In this document: positions 21,259-29,334 of the stretch, piece by piece
Layout of the letters: each line of letters begins with the position of its first letter
How positions within the stretch are numbered: position 1 is the first letter of the stretch
Source of the DNA: CAKZKT01 sp034434235
GTDB taxonomy: Bacteria; Chloroflexota; Anaerolineae; CG2-30-64-16
Length of the DNA: 64,000 nucleotides
Assembly: GCA_034434235.1 (NCBI GenBank)
Contig: DAOTZV010000088.1
Location: 1-64,000 of the forward strand
Reading direction: 5' to 3'
Notes under the pieces: model-generated
Database searches by the model: none
What the model was told of the DNA's origin: nothing
What the model saw: the letters and a program-made list of their open reading frames with translations, nothing else
Program-made: the position numbers and the translations under genes

Positions 21259-22102
21259 GATTCGCGTCTTCCTGGACCTGGTGAAGTTCGAGCACACCGT
21301 CTTCGCCCTGCCCTTCGCCTACCTGGGCATGGTGTTGGCGGCGCGCGGGTGGCCGGGCTGGCGCTCGTTCCTCTGGATCACGGTGGCGATGGCCGCGGCC
21401 CGCACGCTGGCGTTCGCGGTCAACCGCCTGGCCGACCGCTTCTATGACGCCCGCAATCCCCGCACGCGGGGCCGCGTCCTGCCGCGCGGAGAGATCAGTC
21501 CGGCCGCGGTGAGGGCCATCGCGGCCGTTGCGCTGGCGGTGTTGACGCTGGCCGCCTGGCAATTGAACCGGTTCGTGCTCGCGCTGTTGCCGGCCGCGGT
21601 GCTCTTCCTGGTCGGCTACAGCTACACCAAGCGCTTCACGTGGCTGAGCCACTGGATCCTGGGCTTCACCGACGGCATGGCCGTGGCGGGCGCGTGGGCC
21701 GCGGTGACCGGCTCGCTGGCGCATCCCGCGCCGTGGCTGCTCTGGCTCACGGTGACCTTCTGGATGGCCGGCTTCGACATCATCTACGCGTGCCAGGATA
21801 CGGAGTTCGACCGTCGGGAGGGACTTCACGCCGTGCCGGCGCGCTTCGGCAACGCCCTTGCGCTGCGCCTGGCCCGCGCCAACCACGTCCTGACCGTGCT
21901 CCTCCTGGCCGCGGCCGGCTGGACGTTACGGCTGGGGTGGCCGTTCTGGGTCGGCGTGGTACTGGTGGCGATCCTGCTGTGGTGGGAGAACAGCCTGGTC
22001 AAGCCCGACGACCTGAGCCGGGTGAACCTGGCGTTCTTCAACGTCAACGGCTACATCAGCGTGCTCATCTTCCTGGCCTCGTGCGGGGGATTGTGGTTGT
22101 GA
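21251..22102 (+). CDS. ubiA: UbiA family prenyltransferase
   Basis: A 283-residue integral membrane protein with about eight TM segments. The two Asp-rich, Mg-pyrophosphate-binding motifs are NRLADRFYDARN near 57-68 and CQDTEFDRREG near 179-189. It attaches a polyprenyl tail to an aromatic acid in quinone synthesis; the motif set fits the UbiA/MqnP group rather than MenA. The ATG at 21251 lies in the second copy of the 29-base duplication. An identical ATG in the first copy (21133) is out of frame with ubiA. Originally ubiD stop and ubiA start probably overlapped as ATGA. Confidence 0.9.
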   Translation: MKQIRVFLDLVKFEHTVFALPFAYLGMVLAARGWPGWRSFLWITVAMAAARTLAFAVNRLADRFYDARNPRTRGRVLPRGEISPAAVRAIAAVALAVLTLAAWQLNRFVLALLPAAVLFLVGYSYTKRFTWLSHWILGFTDGMAVAGAWAAVTGSLAHPAPWLLWLTVTFWMAGFDIIYACQDTEFDRREGLHAVPARFGNALALRLARANHVLTVLLLAAAGWTLRLGWPFWVGVVLVAILLWWENSLVKPDDLSRVNLAFFNVNGYISVLIFLASCGGLWL

Positions 22103-22204
22103 TTCAGAAGGATGGAGCACGTTATACTTCACTTCATAAAAACGCAGTTTGTGCCCGTGCGCAGTATATATCTTGCTTTTGTGCAATAGACAAGCGTCAT
22201 CAGG

Positions 22205-22355
22205 TCATGACGCCGTCGCCGAAGTGCGCTTCAGTCCTGCGGGCTGGATCAGCGCCAGCGCGGCCTCCAGCCACGGCGCGCAGAGCACTTGCTCGGCCCG
22301 CGCCGGCACGCGATCCCCGCGGCCGGCCGGGTGCGGGCCCGGATAGCATAAAAGC
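22205..22355 (-). pseudogene. Uracil-DNA-glycosylase-like C-terminal remnant
   Basis: In one minus-strand frame, ending at TGA 22207-22205, the translation includes CYPGPHPAGRGDR, then EQVLCAPWLEAALALIQP. This resembles the family 4/5 uracil-DNA glycosylase block (Cys, Pro-Pro, Asn/Arg, Pro, Cys-x-Pro-Trp-Leu, Leu-Ile-x-Pro). The frame has no start and joins the higA 3' end directly, so the rest of the gene is missing. The family assignment is tentative. Confidence 0.4.
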
Positions 22356-22688
22356 TCAGGTCGCTGCTTCGCTTGCCCGAAGCGCCGATGGGTGCGGCGT
22401 GATGCGCTCGACTTCGCTGCGCTCGGATTGCTGGGCCTGATACAGGTCCCAACGCAGTTGCAGGTTCAGCCAGAAGTCCGTGCTCGTCCCGAAGAACTTG
22501 CTGAGACGCAACGCCGTGCTGGGTGTCACGCCACGGCGGCCATTGACGATCTCGTTGATCCGCTGATAGGGCACGTGGATTGCCGACGCCAGTTCGCGCT
22601 GGCTGATGCCCATCGGGATCAGGAATTCCTCCAATAGCATCTCGCCGGGATGCGTGGGGGGCCGATGCGTGGGAATGCGTACCATCAT
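22356..22688 (-). CDS. higA: HigA-type antitoxin (XRE helix-turn-helix)
   Basis: A 110-residue protein with the HigA/VapI signature THPGEMLLEEFLIPMGISQ, a helix-turn-helix over about residues 28-60 (ISQRELASAIHVPYQRI), and the usual FFGTSTDFWLNLQ block. It binds and neutralises HigB and represses the operon. It follows higB by 22 bases in the usual toxin-first order. Either of two adjacent ATGs (22688 or 22685) could be used. The last 10-15 residues look like read-through into adjacent sequence. Confidence 0.9.
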   Translation of the reverse strand: MMVRIPTHRPPTHPGEMLLEEFLIPMGISQRELASAIHVPYQRINEIVNGRRGVTPSTALRLSKFFGTSTDFWLNLQLRWDLYQAQQSERSEVERITPHPSALRASEAAT

Positions 22689-22710
22689 TTCACCTCTTCG
22701 CCTTTCTACC

Positions 22711-23004
22711 TCAATGATAATCCACGATCTCTACTTCATCTGGACCTGATTCAGTCCAAACGAAACAAATGCGATACCGGTCGTTGATTCGAATGCTGTA
22801 CTGTCCTTGCCGGTCGCCTGTCAATGCCTCCAAACGGTTGCCGGGCGGAATCCGTAGTTCCTCCAGTGATGCAACCGAGTCGAGTTGATCGAGTTTGCGG
22901 GCCGCCACTCGCCACAATGGTTGGGGACAGCGCGCCCGCGCGGCGCGCGTGTTATCGCCGTTGAAGATGTCTTCAGTGCCCGCGTCCTTGAACGACCGAA
23001 TCAT
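22711..23004 (-). CDS. higB: HigB-type toxin (RelE/ParE superfamily)
   Basis: A 97-residue ribosome-dependent mRNA interferase of the RelE fold. It has the typical MIRSFKDAGTEDIFNG start, then RKLDQLDSVASLEELRIPPGNRLEALTGDRQGQYSIRINDRYRICF. The basic residues and terminal VEIVDYH match the HigB active region. The start codon lies within the palindrome CATGTTAACATG, a likely operator. The pair is located in a strip of decayed genes, consistent with mobile acquisition. Confidence 0.92.
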   Translation of the reverse strand: MIRSFKDAGTEDIFNGDNTRAARARCPQPLWRVAARKLDQLDSVASLEELRIPPGNRLEALTGDRQGQYSIRINDRYRICFVWTESGPDEVEIVDYH

Positions 23005-23013
23005 GTTAACATG
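23002..23013. promoter_or_regulatory. Probable HigA operator
   Basis: A perfect 12-base palindrome, CATGTTAACATG, overlaps the higB start. A related half-site CATGATAG lies about 15 bases further upstream on the minus strand. HigA-type antitoxins usually bind such palindromes to autorepress. Confidence 0.5.
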
Positions 23014-23087
23014 ATATCACGGCTATCATGCTATACCAAATCTGCCGGTCGAATTCGCGATGGCGGCCTTTGGCCAGGCTGAACCGC

Positions 23088-23116
23088 TTGACACCCCCAC
23101 GGACCGGGCCTACAAT
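23088..23116 (+). promoter_or_regulatory. Consensus promoter without an intact gene
   Basis: TTGACA (23088-23093), a 17-base spacer, TACAAT (23111-23116). A ribosome site TGGAGG follows at 23141-23146 and an ATG at 23153, but the downstream gene is broken. Confidence 0.75.
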
Positions 23117-23152
23117 AACAGGTGCGCACGTCATGCCACCTGGAGGCCCGCC

Positions 23153-23297
23153 ATGCAGACCGAACTCACCACCCCCGGCCCGCTGTTGAACTCCGACGGC
23201 GCCTTTCCTGGGGGTCATCTACAGCCAGGTGCATCAGATGTTCGGCCGCTACAATGGCCGCGCCGTGGCGGACGACGGCGTCTCGGTGGCCGCGACT
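23153..23297 (+). pseudogene. Remnant of a DUF2804-like gene
   Basis: From the ATG at 23153 the first 16 codons read MQTELTTPGPLLNSDG, like the beginning of DUF2804 proteins. About seven bases later a +1 frame reads VHQMFGRYNGRAVADDGVSV, like the C-terminal part of the same family. The central few hundred residues are missing and the frame is shifted, so only the two ends seem to remain. The sequence then meets the 3' end of the ATPase gene on the other strand. Assignment to DUF2804 is from memory of the family and is tentative. Confidence 0.45.
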
Positions 23298-24551
23298 TCA
23301 CAGAAGCCAGACCGGGATGGACTGCGCGGTGGCCGTCAGCGGCAACGGCTGCTCGGCCAGACAGATCACCCCGCCGGGGCCAATGGGCAGGCCCAGCCGC
23401 GCCAGCGCCGCAAAGGCCCGTACGTCCTCCCGGCCGGGCGAGGCGCTCCTCTTGATCTCTAACGGATAGATCACCCCATCCTGCACCACCAGCAGGTCTA
23501 CCTCCTGCCGATCCTTGTCCCGGTAGTAATAGAACGGCGGCCGCCGGCCCGCGTGCCAATAGCTCTTCAACAGCTCACCCAGCACCCACGTCTCCAGGAT
23601 CGGGCCCGCCATGGCCCCGGCCTCCAGCGTCTGCGGGCTGGCCCACTCCGTCAGATAGGCGGCCAGGCCGGTGTCGAGGAGGTACAGTTTGGGCGTCTTC
23701 ACCAGGCGCTGGGTCAGATTGGTGTGATAGGGCTCCAACAGGTAGACGGCGCCGGCCGCCTCCAGGATAGAAAGCCAATGTTTCGCCGTGTTGGGCGCAA
23801 TATCGGCATCGCGCGCCAGCTCGGCCAGGTTCAAGAGCTGAGCCGTGCGGGCGGCAGCGGCCCGCAGGAAGCGCAAGAACGCCAGCTCATCGCCGACCCA
23901 CGCCAGATCCCGCACATCGCGCTGCAGATAGGTCTGCACATAGGAGCTGTAGAAGAGATCGCGTTCCATCTCCTCATTGAGGGCGATGGCCGGCAGCGCG
24001 CCGCGCCAGATGAGCCGATAAAGCTCCTGGAGGGTGAGCCTGACGCTGTGCGCAGCACGGCGGGCCAGCTCTTCCGGCGTGGGCAGGAAGGGAGCGACAT
24101 CCGCTCCCTGGCCCAGCAGCTCGCGGCGGGAGAGGCCCAACAGGTGCAGCACCGCCACGCGGCCGGCCAGCGACTCTGACACCCCCTTCATCAAGTGGAA
24201 CTGCTGCGAACCGGTGAGCCAGAACAGGCCCGCCTCCCCACGGCGGTCAACGGCCATCTTGATGTAGGGCAGCAACTCCGGGGCGTATTGGATTTCGTCA
24301 ATGAGCACCGGCGGCGGGAAGCGCTGCATGAACAGGGCGGGATCCGTCCGGGCCAGGTGCAGCACCAGAGGATCATCCAAGGTAACGTAGCTCCGCTCTG
24401 CCTCGCTGAGGTGGCGCAACAGGGTGGTCTTGCCGACCTGGCGGGCGCCGGTCAACAGCAGGACGGGGAACTGGCGGTCGGCCCGCCGGATGGCGGCTTC
24501 GAGGGTTCGGACGACATACATGGGATCGCTCTGTGGTCGGCCAATCTGCAT
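23298..24551 (-). CDS. AAA ATPase with DUF4143 domain
   Basis: A 417-residue ATPase of the AAA_14/DUF4143 type. Walker A is TGARQVGKTT (about residues 34-43), Walker B is VLIDEIQYAPEL, sensor 1 is FWLTGSQQF, and a winged-helix segment (LAELARDADIAPNTAKHWLSILEAAG) leads into DUF4143. The C-terminal EVDLLVV...PLEIKRS block is of PD-(D/E)xK nuclease type. The start at 24551 is chosen because the transcript from the TTGACA-17-TATTAT promoter would begin about three bases before it (leaderless); MYVVRTLEA at 24521 is the alternative. These proteins are often mobile, repeated and near toxin-antitoxin genes; the biochemical role is not established. Confidence 0.88.
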   Translation of the reverse strand: MQIGRPQSDPMYVVRTLEAAIRRADRQFPVLLLTGARQVGKTTLLRHLSEAERSYVTLDDPLVLHLARTDPALFMQRFPPPVLIDEIQYAPELLPYIKMAVDRRGEAGLFWLTGSQQFHLMKGVSESLAGRVAVLHLLGLSRRELLGQGADVAPFLPTPEELARRAAHSVRLTLQELYRLIWRGALPAIALNEEMERDLFYSSYVQTYLQRDVRDLAWVGDELAFLRFLRAAAARTAQLLNLAELARDADIAPNTAKHWLSILEAAGAVYLLEPYHTNLTQRLVKTPKLYLLDTGLAAYLTEWASPQTLEAGAMAGPILETWVLGELLKSYWHAGRRPPFYYYRDKDRQEVDLLVVQDGVIYPLEIKRSASPGREDVRAFAALARLGLPIGPGGVICLAEQPLPLTATAQSIPVWLL

Positions 24552-24560
24552 GTTTATTGC

Positions 24561-24589
24561 ATAATAGCCGAAAAAGGCCGTCCTGTCAA
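24561..24589 (-). promoter_or_regulatory. Consensus promoter for the AAA/DUF4143 gene
   Basis: On the minus strand TTGACA (24584-24589), a 17-base spacer, TATTAT (24561-24566). The predicted start point is next to the ATG at 24551. Confidence 0.75.
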
Positions 24590-24609
24590 ACCCTTGCCGG
24601 GCGCCATCC

Positions 24610-25764
24610 TCACACCACGTTATGCTCCCGCACCAGGTCCCCCTCGGCAAACCGGCCGAAGCGGAGCTGGCGGATGTCCAGGGTATGCGCGCGGCCGTCC
24701 AGGATCAGCTCGGCCATCAGCAGGCCGGCGGCCGGGCCGTGCATGAAGCCGTGGCCCGAGAAGCCGGCCACGATGTAGAAGCCCGCGGGATCGCGCAGCC
24801 CGTCAATCACCGGGTGCGCGTCGGGCGTGACCTCGTACAGGCCGGCCCACTCGCGCAGCAGCCCGGCCCGCTCCAGCAGCGGAAAGCGCCACATCGCGGC
24901 CTCCAGGTGGCGCTCGGTCCAGGCATGATCCACCGACTGGTCGAAGCCGGGCCGCTCGTCGGGGTTGGACTGGCCGGTGAGGATCCCCTGGCCCTCGCGG
25001 TGGAAGTAGAGGCTGCGGCTGAAGTCTATGACGAAGGGGAAGTCGTCGGGGATTCCCCTCAGCGGGGTGGTGACGACGATCTGGCGGCGGAGCGGCACCA
25101 CCGGCAGGTCCACGCCCGCCAGCGCGGCCACCTGCCCCGCCCACGGCCCGGCCGCGTTTACCACCGCGCGGGTGGCGATGGTGCCCCGGGGCGTCTCGAC
25201 CGCGGCCACACGCCCCGCTTCGACCCGGATGCCGGTGACTTCGGTCGCCGTGAAGATCTGCGCACCCAGGCGCCGTGCCGCGGCCGCGTAGCCCTGCACC
25301 ACGCCGTTGGGATCGGCCAGGCCGTCCTTGGGGCACCACGCGGCGGCGATGATGTCGTCGAGCCGGAGCAGGGGCACCTTCGCCCGCACCTCCTCGGCCG
25401 AGAGGAGGCGCGAGGGCACGCCCAGCCGGTTCTGCATGGCCACGTTGGCCCGAAAGGTCGCCAGATCGCGCGCGTTATCCAGCAGGAAGAGGTAGCCGGG
25501 CCAACGCAGGTCAATGGCCTGGCCGATCTCCTCCTCGAAGCGCTCCAGCATCGGCAGGCTGAGCAGCGAGAGGCGCACATTGATCTCGGTGCTGAACTGG
25601 TAGCGGATGCCGCCGGCGCACTTGCCGGTGGCCTCGGCGCCCAGGAACTCGCGCCTCTCCAACAAGACGACCTTCTTGCAGCCGCGGCGCGCCAGGTGAT
25701 AGGCCGTGCTGGCGCCCATCACCCCGCCGCCGATGATGACGACGTCCGCGGTCTCAGGTAACAT
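24610..25764 (-). CDS. FAD-dependent oxidoreductase (DAO / sarcosine oxidase beta-like)
   Basis: A 384-residue flavoenzyme of the D-amino acid oxidase family. The dinucleotide-binding loop ADVVIIGGGVMGASTAYHLA is at residues 6-25. The SoxB-like blocks EFLGAEATGKCAGGIRYQFS, NAAGPWAGQVAALAG and the C-terminal VAGFSGHGFMHGPA are clear. It probably oxidises an N-methyl amino acid or related secondary amine; the substrate cannot be told. The start at 25764 has GGGAGA about six bases upstream. It is the last gene of a minus-strand run and lies 82 bases after the HAD gene, across a short AAATCGGC tandem repeat. Confidence 0.88.
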   Translation of the reverse strand: MLPETADVVIIGGGVMGASTAYHLARRGCKKVVLLERREFLGAEATGKCAGGIRYQFSTEINVRLSLLSLPMLERFEEEIGQAIDLRWPGYLFLLDNARDLATFRANVAMQNRLGVPSRLLSAEEVRAKVPLLRLDDIIAAAWCPKDGLADPNGVVQGYAAAARRLGAQIFTATEVTGIRVEAGRVAAVETPRGTIATRAVVNAAGPWAGQVAALAGVDLPVVPLRRQIVVTTPLRGIPDDFPFVIDFSRSLYFHREGQGILTGQSNPDERPGFDQSVDHAWTERHLEAAMWRFPLLERAGLLREWAGLYEVTPDAHPVIDGLRDPAGFYIVAGFSGHGFMHGPAAGLLMAELILDGRAHTLDIRQLRFGRFAEGDLVREHNVV

Positions 25765-25846
25765 GATGTCTCCCGGCAAATCGGCAAATCGAGCAAATCG
25801 GCAGATGGTGTTTTCGATCTCTACCTTCTGATCTCTCCCTTCTGCC

Positions 25847-26317
25847 CTACGACCGCAGCGTCGCGACGAGCCGCAGGGGATGGAGCAGCAGGTCGAGCGC
25901 GACCTGGATGCTGGGCGCGACGATGTCGGCCGCCAGGACGGCGTCGGTCGCCGCGCCTTCGGGACCGACGATGGCGATCCCCAGCGCGGCGGCCTGCAAC
26001 ATCAGCTTGTCGTTGCGGCCGTTGCCGATGCACACCGTCTCTCCGCGGCCGAGCTGCGTCACGAAGGCCATCTTGGCGTGATCCTGGCCGACCTGCGGCA
26101 GGATGTGGACCGTGCAGGGCAGATCGGCCAACACCGCCCGCGCCGTGCCGAACGTGTCGGCCGTGAGCACATAGAGCGAGAGGTGTTTGGCCAGCTCGGT
26201 CAGACGCTCGGCCACTCCTTCCAGCAGGACGCCGTTGCAGGCCAACGTGCCGTTGTAATCCATCACCAGATAACTCAAACGCAAGCTGCCATCCCCGGGG
26301 ATGGAGATCTCGATCAT
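25847..26317 (-). CDS. Soluble P-type ATPase-like HAD phosphatase
   Basis: A 156-residue HAD hydrolase without cap domain. Motif I is MDYNGTLA (D20, with Asn at the position where classical HAD phosphatases have the second Asp), motif II is in VLTADT, and motifs III/IV are in CIGNGRNDKLMLQ. The DxNGT form is typical of the small soluble proteins related to the P domain of P-type ATPases. GGAGAAC precedes the ATG. It lies 24 bases after the SnoaL-like gene. Substrate unknown. Confidence 0.83.
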   Translation of the reverse strand: MIEISIPGDGSLRLSYLVMDYNGTLACNGVLLEGVAERLTELAKHLSLYVLTADTFGTARAVLADLPCTVHILPQVGQDHAKMAFVTQLGRGETVCIGNGRNDKLMLQAAALGIAIVGPEGAATDAVLAADIVAPSIQVALDLLLHPLRLVATLRS

Positions 26318-26341
26318 GTTGTTCTCCCGTGCGACTGAGAT

Positions 26342-26788
26342 TCAGGCGTTCGGCGCATGGGGTGCCGGCCACATGGGCGACTTGTGACAATGCACCAGTT
26401 GCCAGCCGGCCTCCCGGCGGTGAAACACCCGCGTTTCGTTGTGTTCGGTGTGGCGAACCCCCTCATCGGTGACGTAGCGCATCAACAGCGTGTACGTCAC
26501 GATGGCGACCTCGCCGTAGATCTGCACCTTGGGGGCCAACACCTCGTGTTCGATCTCGTAGCGGCGGCCGGCCTGCCGCCGCGCCTCGGCCGCGCGATGG
26601 TTGGCGGCCGTCTCGCGCAGATGAAAGTCGAGCCCGTCAATGCGCTGCGTGCTGATGTACCACTCGTAGAAGGTCACGTCCGGCGCGGTCGTCGCCCGAT
26701 ACGTCTCCAGGTCGCCCGCCCAGATGCTGCGCAATTGGCGGTCCAACACGCTCAGAACTTCCTGTTCGATCGCTTGTGTGTCGTCCAT
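26342..26788 (-). CDS. SnoaL/DUF4440-like protein
   Basis: A 148-residue cone-shaped NTF2-fold protein. It has an initial helix (AIEQEVLSVLDRQLRSIWAGD), the strand YRATTAPDVTFYEW, and the final strands VRHTEHNETRVFHRREAGWQLVHCHKS. It resembles the association-domain/SnoaL group. Such proteins are non-enzymatic or bind small ligands, and no function can be given. The start at 26788 lies five bases after the stop of the transglycosylase gene, so the two are coupled. An in-frame extension upstream lies inside the transglycosylase gene and is not real. Confidence 0.75.
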   Translation of the reverse strand: MDDTQAIEQEVLSVLDRQLRSIWAGDLETYRATTAPDVTFYEWYISTQRIDGLDFHLRETAANHRAAEARRQAGRRYEIEHEVLAPKVQIYGEVAIVTYTLLMRYVTDEGVRHTEHNETRVFHRREAGWQLVHCHKSPMWPAPHAPNA

Positions 26789-26793
26789 CGTGC

Positions 26794-27255
26794 TCACCCG
26801 TAGATCGGCTTGTCGGTCAACATCAGTTGTTCGGCCAGGGCATCGGCCTCGGCCGCCAGGATGATCTCGGTGGCATACATGCGGCGCTCGGGGGGAACCT
26901 GCTCCCAGGTCCCGTTGTTTCGCAGGAGGCGCAGCGTATTGCCGATGCCCCAGTTGTAGGCCACCAGCCACCAGTACGGCTCGGGCCGGCCCTGCTTGAC
27001 CAGAGTATCGCGCAGATAGGCCAGGATGGCCGCGGCCACGCGGATGTTGCTCTCCGGGTCGAACGGGTCGAACACGCCCACCTTCGGCGCCCATTCGTCC
27101 CAGGTGGCCGGCAGGATCTGCATCAGGCCCAGATCGCCGGCCGCGCCCACCGCCAGAGGGTTGAACCGGCTCTCGCGCCAACACTGTTGGGCCAGGATGT
27201 GCCAGTCCAGCCCATATTCGGCGCCGATCTTGCGAAACAGATCCTCGTAAGCCAT
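26794..27255 (-). CDS. Lytic transglycosylase (SLT domain)
   Basis: A 153-residue single-domain protein of the soluble lytic transglycosylase fold. The catalytic Glu is in CWRESRFNPLAV, followed by GDLGLMQILPATWDEWA and YNWGIGNTLRLL. It would cleave peptidoglycan between MurNAc and GlcNAc, yet no signal peptide is visible at the chosen ATG, so export is unexplained. An in-frame upstream extension has no signal either. It has a clear TTGTAT-17-TATAAT promoter and heads the minus-strand run through to the FAD oxidoreductase. Confidence 0.82.
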   Translation of the reverse strand: MAYEDLFRKIGAEYGLDWHILAQQCWRESRFNPLAVGAAGDLGLMQILPATWDEWAPKVGVFDPFDPESNIRVAAAILAYLRDTLVKQGRPEPYWWLVAYNWGIGNTLRLLRNNGTWEQVPPERRMYATEIILAAEADALAEQLMLTDKPIYG

Positions 27256-27300
27256 GACCAGTCCTGATCGTCCTCTGCTCGTTCCCGCGACAACGTGCAG

Positions 27301-27329
27301 ATTATAGCACGCAACCGAAGGGGATACAA
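27301..27329 (-). promoter_or_regulatory. Promoter for the transglycosylase run
   Basis: On the minus strand TTGTAT (27324-27329), 17 bases, TATAAT (27301-27306), about 45 bases before the ATG at 27255. It is divergent from the rrf2/cyd promoter. Confidence 0.75.
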
Positions 27330-27343
27330 TCGCCAAATGAGAC

Positions 27344-27371
27344 TTGACAGGTAGAAAAAGGGTGCTATAAT
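27344..27371 (+). promoter_or_regulatory. Promoter of rrf2-cydAB with possible operator
   Basis: TTGACA (27344-27349), 16 bases, TATAAT (27366-27371). TTGACAGGT overlaps the -35 box and ACCTGTATCAA follows at about 27380. These are inverted half-sites around the promoter, a plausible autoregulatory operator for the Rrf2 protein. Confidence 0.7.
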
Positions 27372-27411
27372 GAGACTGAACCTGTATCAATCCTCTCCTC
27401 CAGGTTATGTC

Positions 27412-27852
27412 ATGCTGACGACCATCAATCGAGAAACGGACTATGCCGCGCGCGTGATCCTGCACCTGGCGCTCCAGCCGGCGGGTAGCCGCGCCACGGC
27501 CCGCCAGATCGCCGAGCAGCGCCTGATCCCGCGCGCGCTGGTGCGTCGAGTGGTGACGCGGCTGGCCACCGCCGGGCTGGTCGTCACGGCGCGCGGCAAC
27601 GATGGCGGCATCGGCCTGGCGCGGCCCCCGGCCGAGATCACCCTGCTCGATGTGGTCGAGGCGATGGAAGGGCCGTTGGCGCTCAACCAGTGCACCATCG
27701 AGCCTCAGCTTTGTCCGCTCATGGTGGTGTGCACCGTGCACCGGGCCTGGATGCGCGCCCGCGACGCCCTGCGCGCGGAGCTGGGCCGCGTCACCTTCGC
27801 GGCCCTGGCCCAGAAAGGAGGCATCCCCCCGGCCGAGACCTCACCGCCCTGA
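27412..27852 (+). CDS. Rrf2 family Fe-S transcriptional regulator
   Basis: A 146-residue winged-helix regulator. It has the helix-turn-helix near 28-52 (ARQIAEQRLIPRALVRRVVTRL), the Rrf2 wing and the RGNDGGIGLARPPAEITLLDVVEAMEG block. The three cysteines C94, C101 and C107 match the Fe-S ligands of IscR/NsrR-type members, so it probably senses O2, NO or Fe-S status. The ATG at 27412 is chosen by homology (MLTTINRETDYAARVILHLA); an upstream start lies inside the promoter. It is directly upstream of cydAB in the same direction, suggesting redox control of the bd oxidase. Confidence 0.9.
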   Translation: MLTTINRETDYAARVILHLALQPAGSRATARQIAEQRLIPRALVRRVVTRLATAGLVVTARGNDGGIGLARPPAEITLLDVVEAMEGPLALNQCTIEPQLCPLMVVCTVHRAWMRARDALRAELGRVTFAALAQKGGIPPAETSPP

Positions 27853-27881
27853 TCCCCATTCCTGCCGCCCGCCCCATTGCC

Positions 27882-27950
27882 GATTCGTTATTCGTTGCTC
27901 TTGGATTTCCCAATTCGTTGATTCGTTGTTCTTTGATTTCCCAATTCGTT
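27882..27950. repeat. Direct repeat upstream of cydA
   Basis: Two imperfect copies of a 31-38 base unit (27882-27919 and 27920-27950), both ending in GATTTCCCAATTCGTT. They lie between rrf2 and the cydA ribosome site. Confidence 0.65.
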
Positions 27951-27966
27951 GATCGGAGGCGCATCT

Positions 27967-29334
27967 ATGGACTCACTGCTCATCGCTCGCTGGCAATTTG
28001 CCATCACCACCGTCTATCACTTCTTCTTCGTCCCCCTCACCCTGGGGCTCTCGATCCTGGTCGCCATCATGCAGACGATCTGGGTGCGGACCGGAAACGA
28101 GACCTATCGGCGAATGACCCGCTTCTGGGGCAAGCTGTTCCTCATCAACTTCGCGATGGGGGTCGTCACCGGCATCGTCCAGGAGTTTCAGTTCGGCATG
28201 AACTGGTCGGAATACTCCCGCTTTGTGGGCGACATCTTCGGCGCGCCGCTCGCCATCGAAGCGCTGCTGGCCTTCTTCATGGAATCCACTTTCCTCGGCA
28301 TGTGGCTCTTCGGCTGGGACCGGCTCCCGAAGCGCGTGCATCTGGCAACGATCTGGCTGGTCGCGCTCGGCTCGAACCTGTCGGCGCTGTGGATTCTGAT
28401 CGCCAACTCGTTCATGCAGGAACCGATGGGCTATGTGCTGCGCAACGGCCGCGCCGAGATGGTGGACTTCGCCGCGCTGATCGCCAACCCGCACGTGTGG
28501 GTGCAATGGCCGCACGTCTTCTTCTCGGGGCTGACGACGGCCGGCTTCTTTATGTTGGGCATCGTGGCGTGGCGGTTGTTGCGCAAGGAAACGGACATGG
28601 CGTTTGCCCGCCAATCGTTCCAGGTGGCCGCGGTGGCGGCCCTGGTCGGCTCGGTGATGGTGGGGCTGGTGGGCCACAGCCAGGCGCAACACATGGTGCA
28701 GGTGCAGCCGATGAAGATGGCCGCGGCCGAGGCGCTCTGGAACACGGAACAGCCGGCCTCCATGTCGCTCTTCACCATCGGCGACATGAAAAACCGCCGC
28801 GATGTCTTCGCCATCCGGGTGCCGGCCCTGCTGAGCATCCTTTCCTGCAACAACACTTCGTGCGCGGTCCAGGGCATCAACGAGCTCCAGGCGGCCTATG
28901 AGAAGAAGTACGGCCCGGGCGACTACATGCCCTTCGTCGTACTGATCTACTGGTCCTTCCGGGCGATGGTCGGCGCGGGGCTGCTGATGGTGCTCCTGGC
29001 CGCGTGGGCGCTCGTCCGCGTGGCGCGCGATCGCATCGCCGGGCCGTCGTGGCTGTTCCGCATCCTGCCCTTCGCGCTCTTCCTGCCCTACATTGCCAAT
29101 ACGACCGGCTGGATCATGACCGAGCTGGGCCGCCAGCCGTGGATCGTCTTCGGAGTGCTCAAGACGGAGGACGCGGTGTCGCCGACCGTGTCCGGCGGCA
29201 TGGTGTTGGCTTCGGCCGTCCTCTTCACGTTGCTCTACGGCGTGCTGATGGCCGCCGATGTGTATCTGCTGGCGAAATATGCCAAGGCCGCGCCGGCCGA
29301 TGTGGCGGCCGATGTGGTGCCGGCGTGGGCGTGA
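27967..29334 (+). CDS. cydA: Cytochrome bd ubiquinol/menaquinol oxidase subunit I
   Basis: A 455-residue integral membrane subunit holding the quinol site and haems b558, b595 and d. The N-terminal WQFAITTVYHFFFVPLTLG places haem ligand H18. GIVQEFQFGMNWSEYSRFVGD, the GWDRLPKRVH region and NTTGWIMTELGRQPW are typical. The short Q-loop marks the non-E. coli (short-loop) type. The start at 27967 has GGAGG upstream; an earlier ATG is less likely. It reduces O2 to water with high affinity, conserving energy and protecting O2-sensitive enzymes such as the hydrogenase and the aldehyde oxidoreductase nearby. The stop lies in a dispersed repeat. Confidence 0.95.
   Translation: MDSLLIARWQFAITTVYHFFFVPLTLGLSILVAIMQTIWVRTGNETYRRMTRFWGKLFLINFAMGVVTGIVQEFQFGMNWSEYSRFVGDIFGAPLAIEALLAFFMESTFLGMWLFGWDRLPKRVHLATIWLVALGSNLSALWILIANSFMQEPMGYVLRNGRAEMVDFAALIANPHVWVQWPHVFFSGLTTAGFFMLGIVAWRLLRKETDMAFARQSFQVAAVAALVGSVMVGLVGHSQAQHMVQVQPMKMAAAEALWNTEQPASMSLFTIGDMKNRRDVFAIRVPALLSILSCNNTSCAVQGINELQAAYEKKYGPGDYMPFVVLIYWSFRAMVGAGLLMVLLAAWALVRVARDRIAGPSWLFRILPFALFLPYIANTTGWIMTELGRQPWIVFGVLKTEDAVSPTVSGGMVLASAVLFTLLYGVLMAADVYLLAKYAKAAPADVAADVVPAWA

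Noticed and set aside
21133..21447. Short frame starting at the ATG in the first copy of the 29-bp duplication
   Set aside because: It is out of frame with ubiA and is produced by the duplicated start codon; the translation past the repeat has no homology.
22249..22452. Small minus-strand frame spanning the higA 3' end
   Set aside because: It overlaps higA out of frame and reads as Arg/Ala-rich noise; the glycosylase-like remnant is in a different frame.
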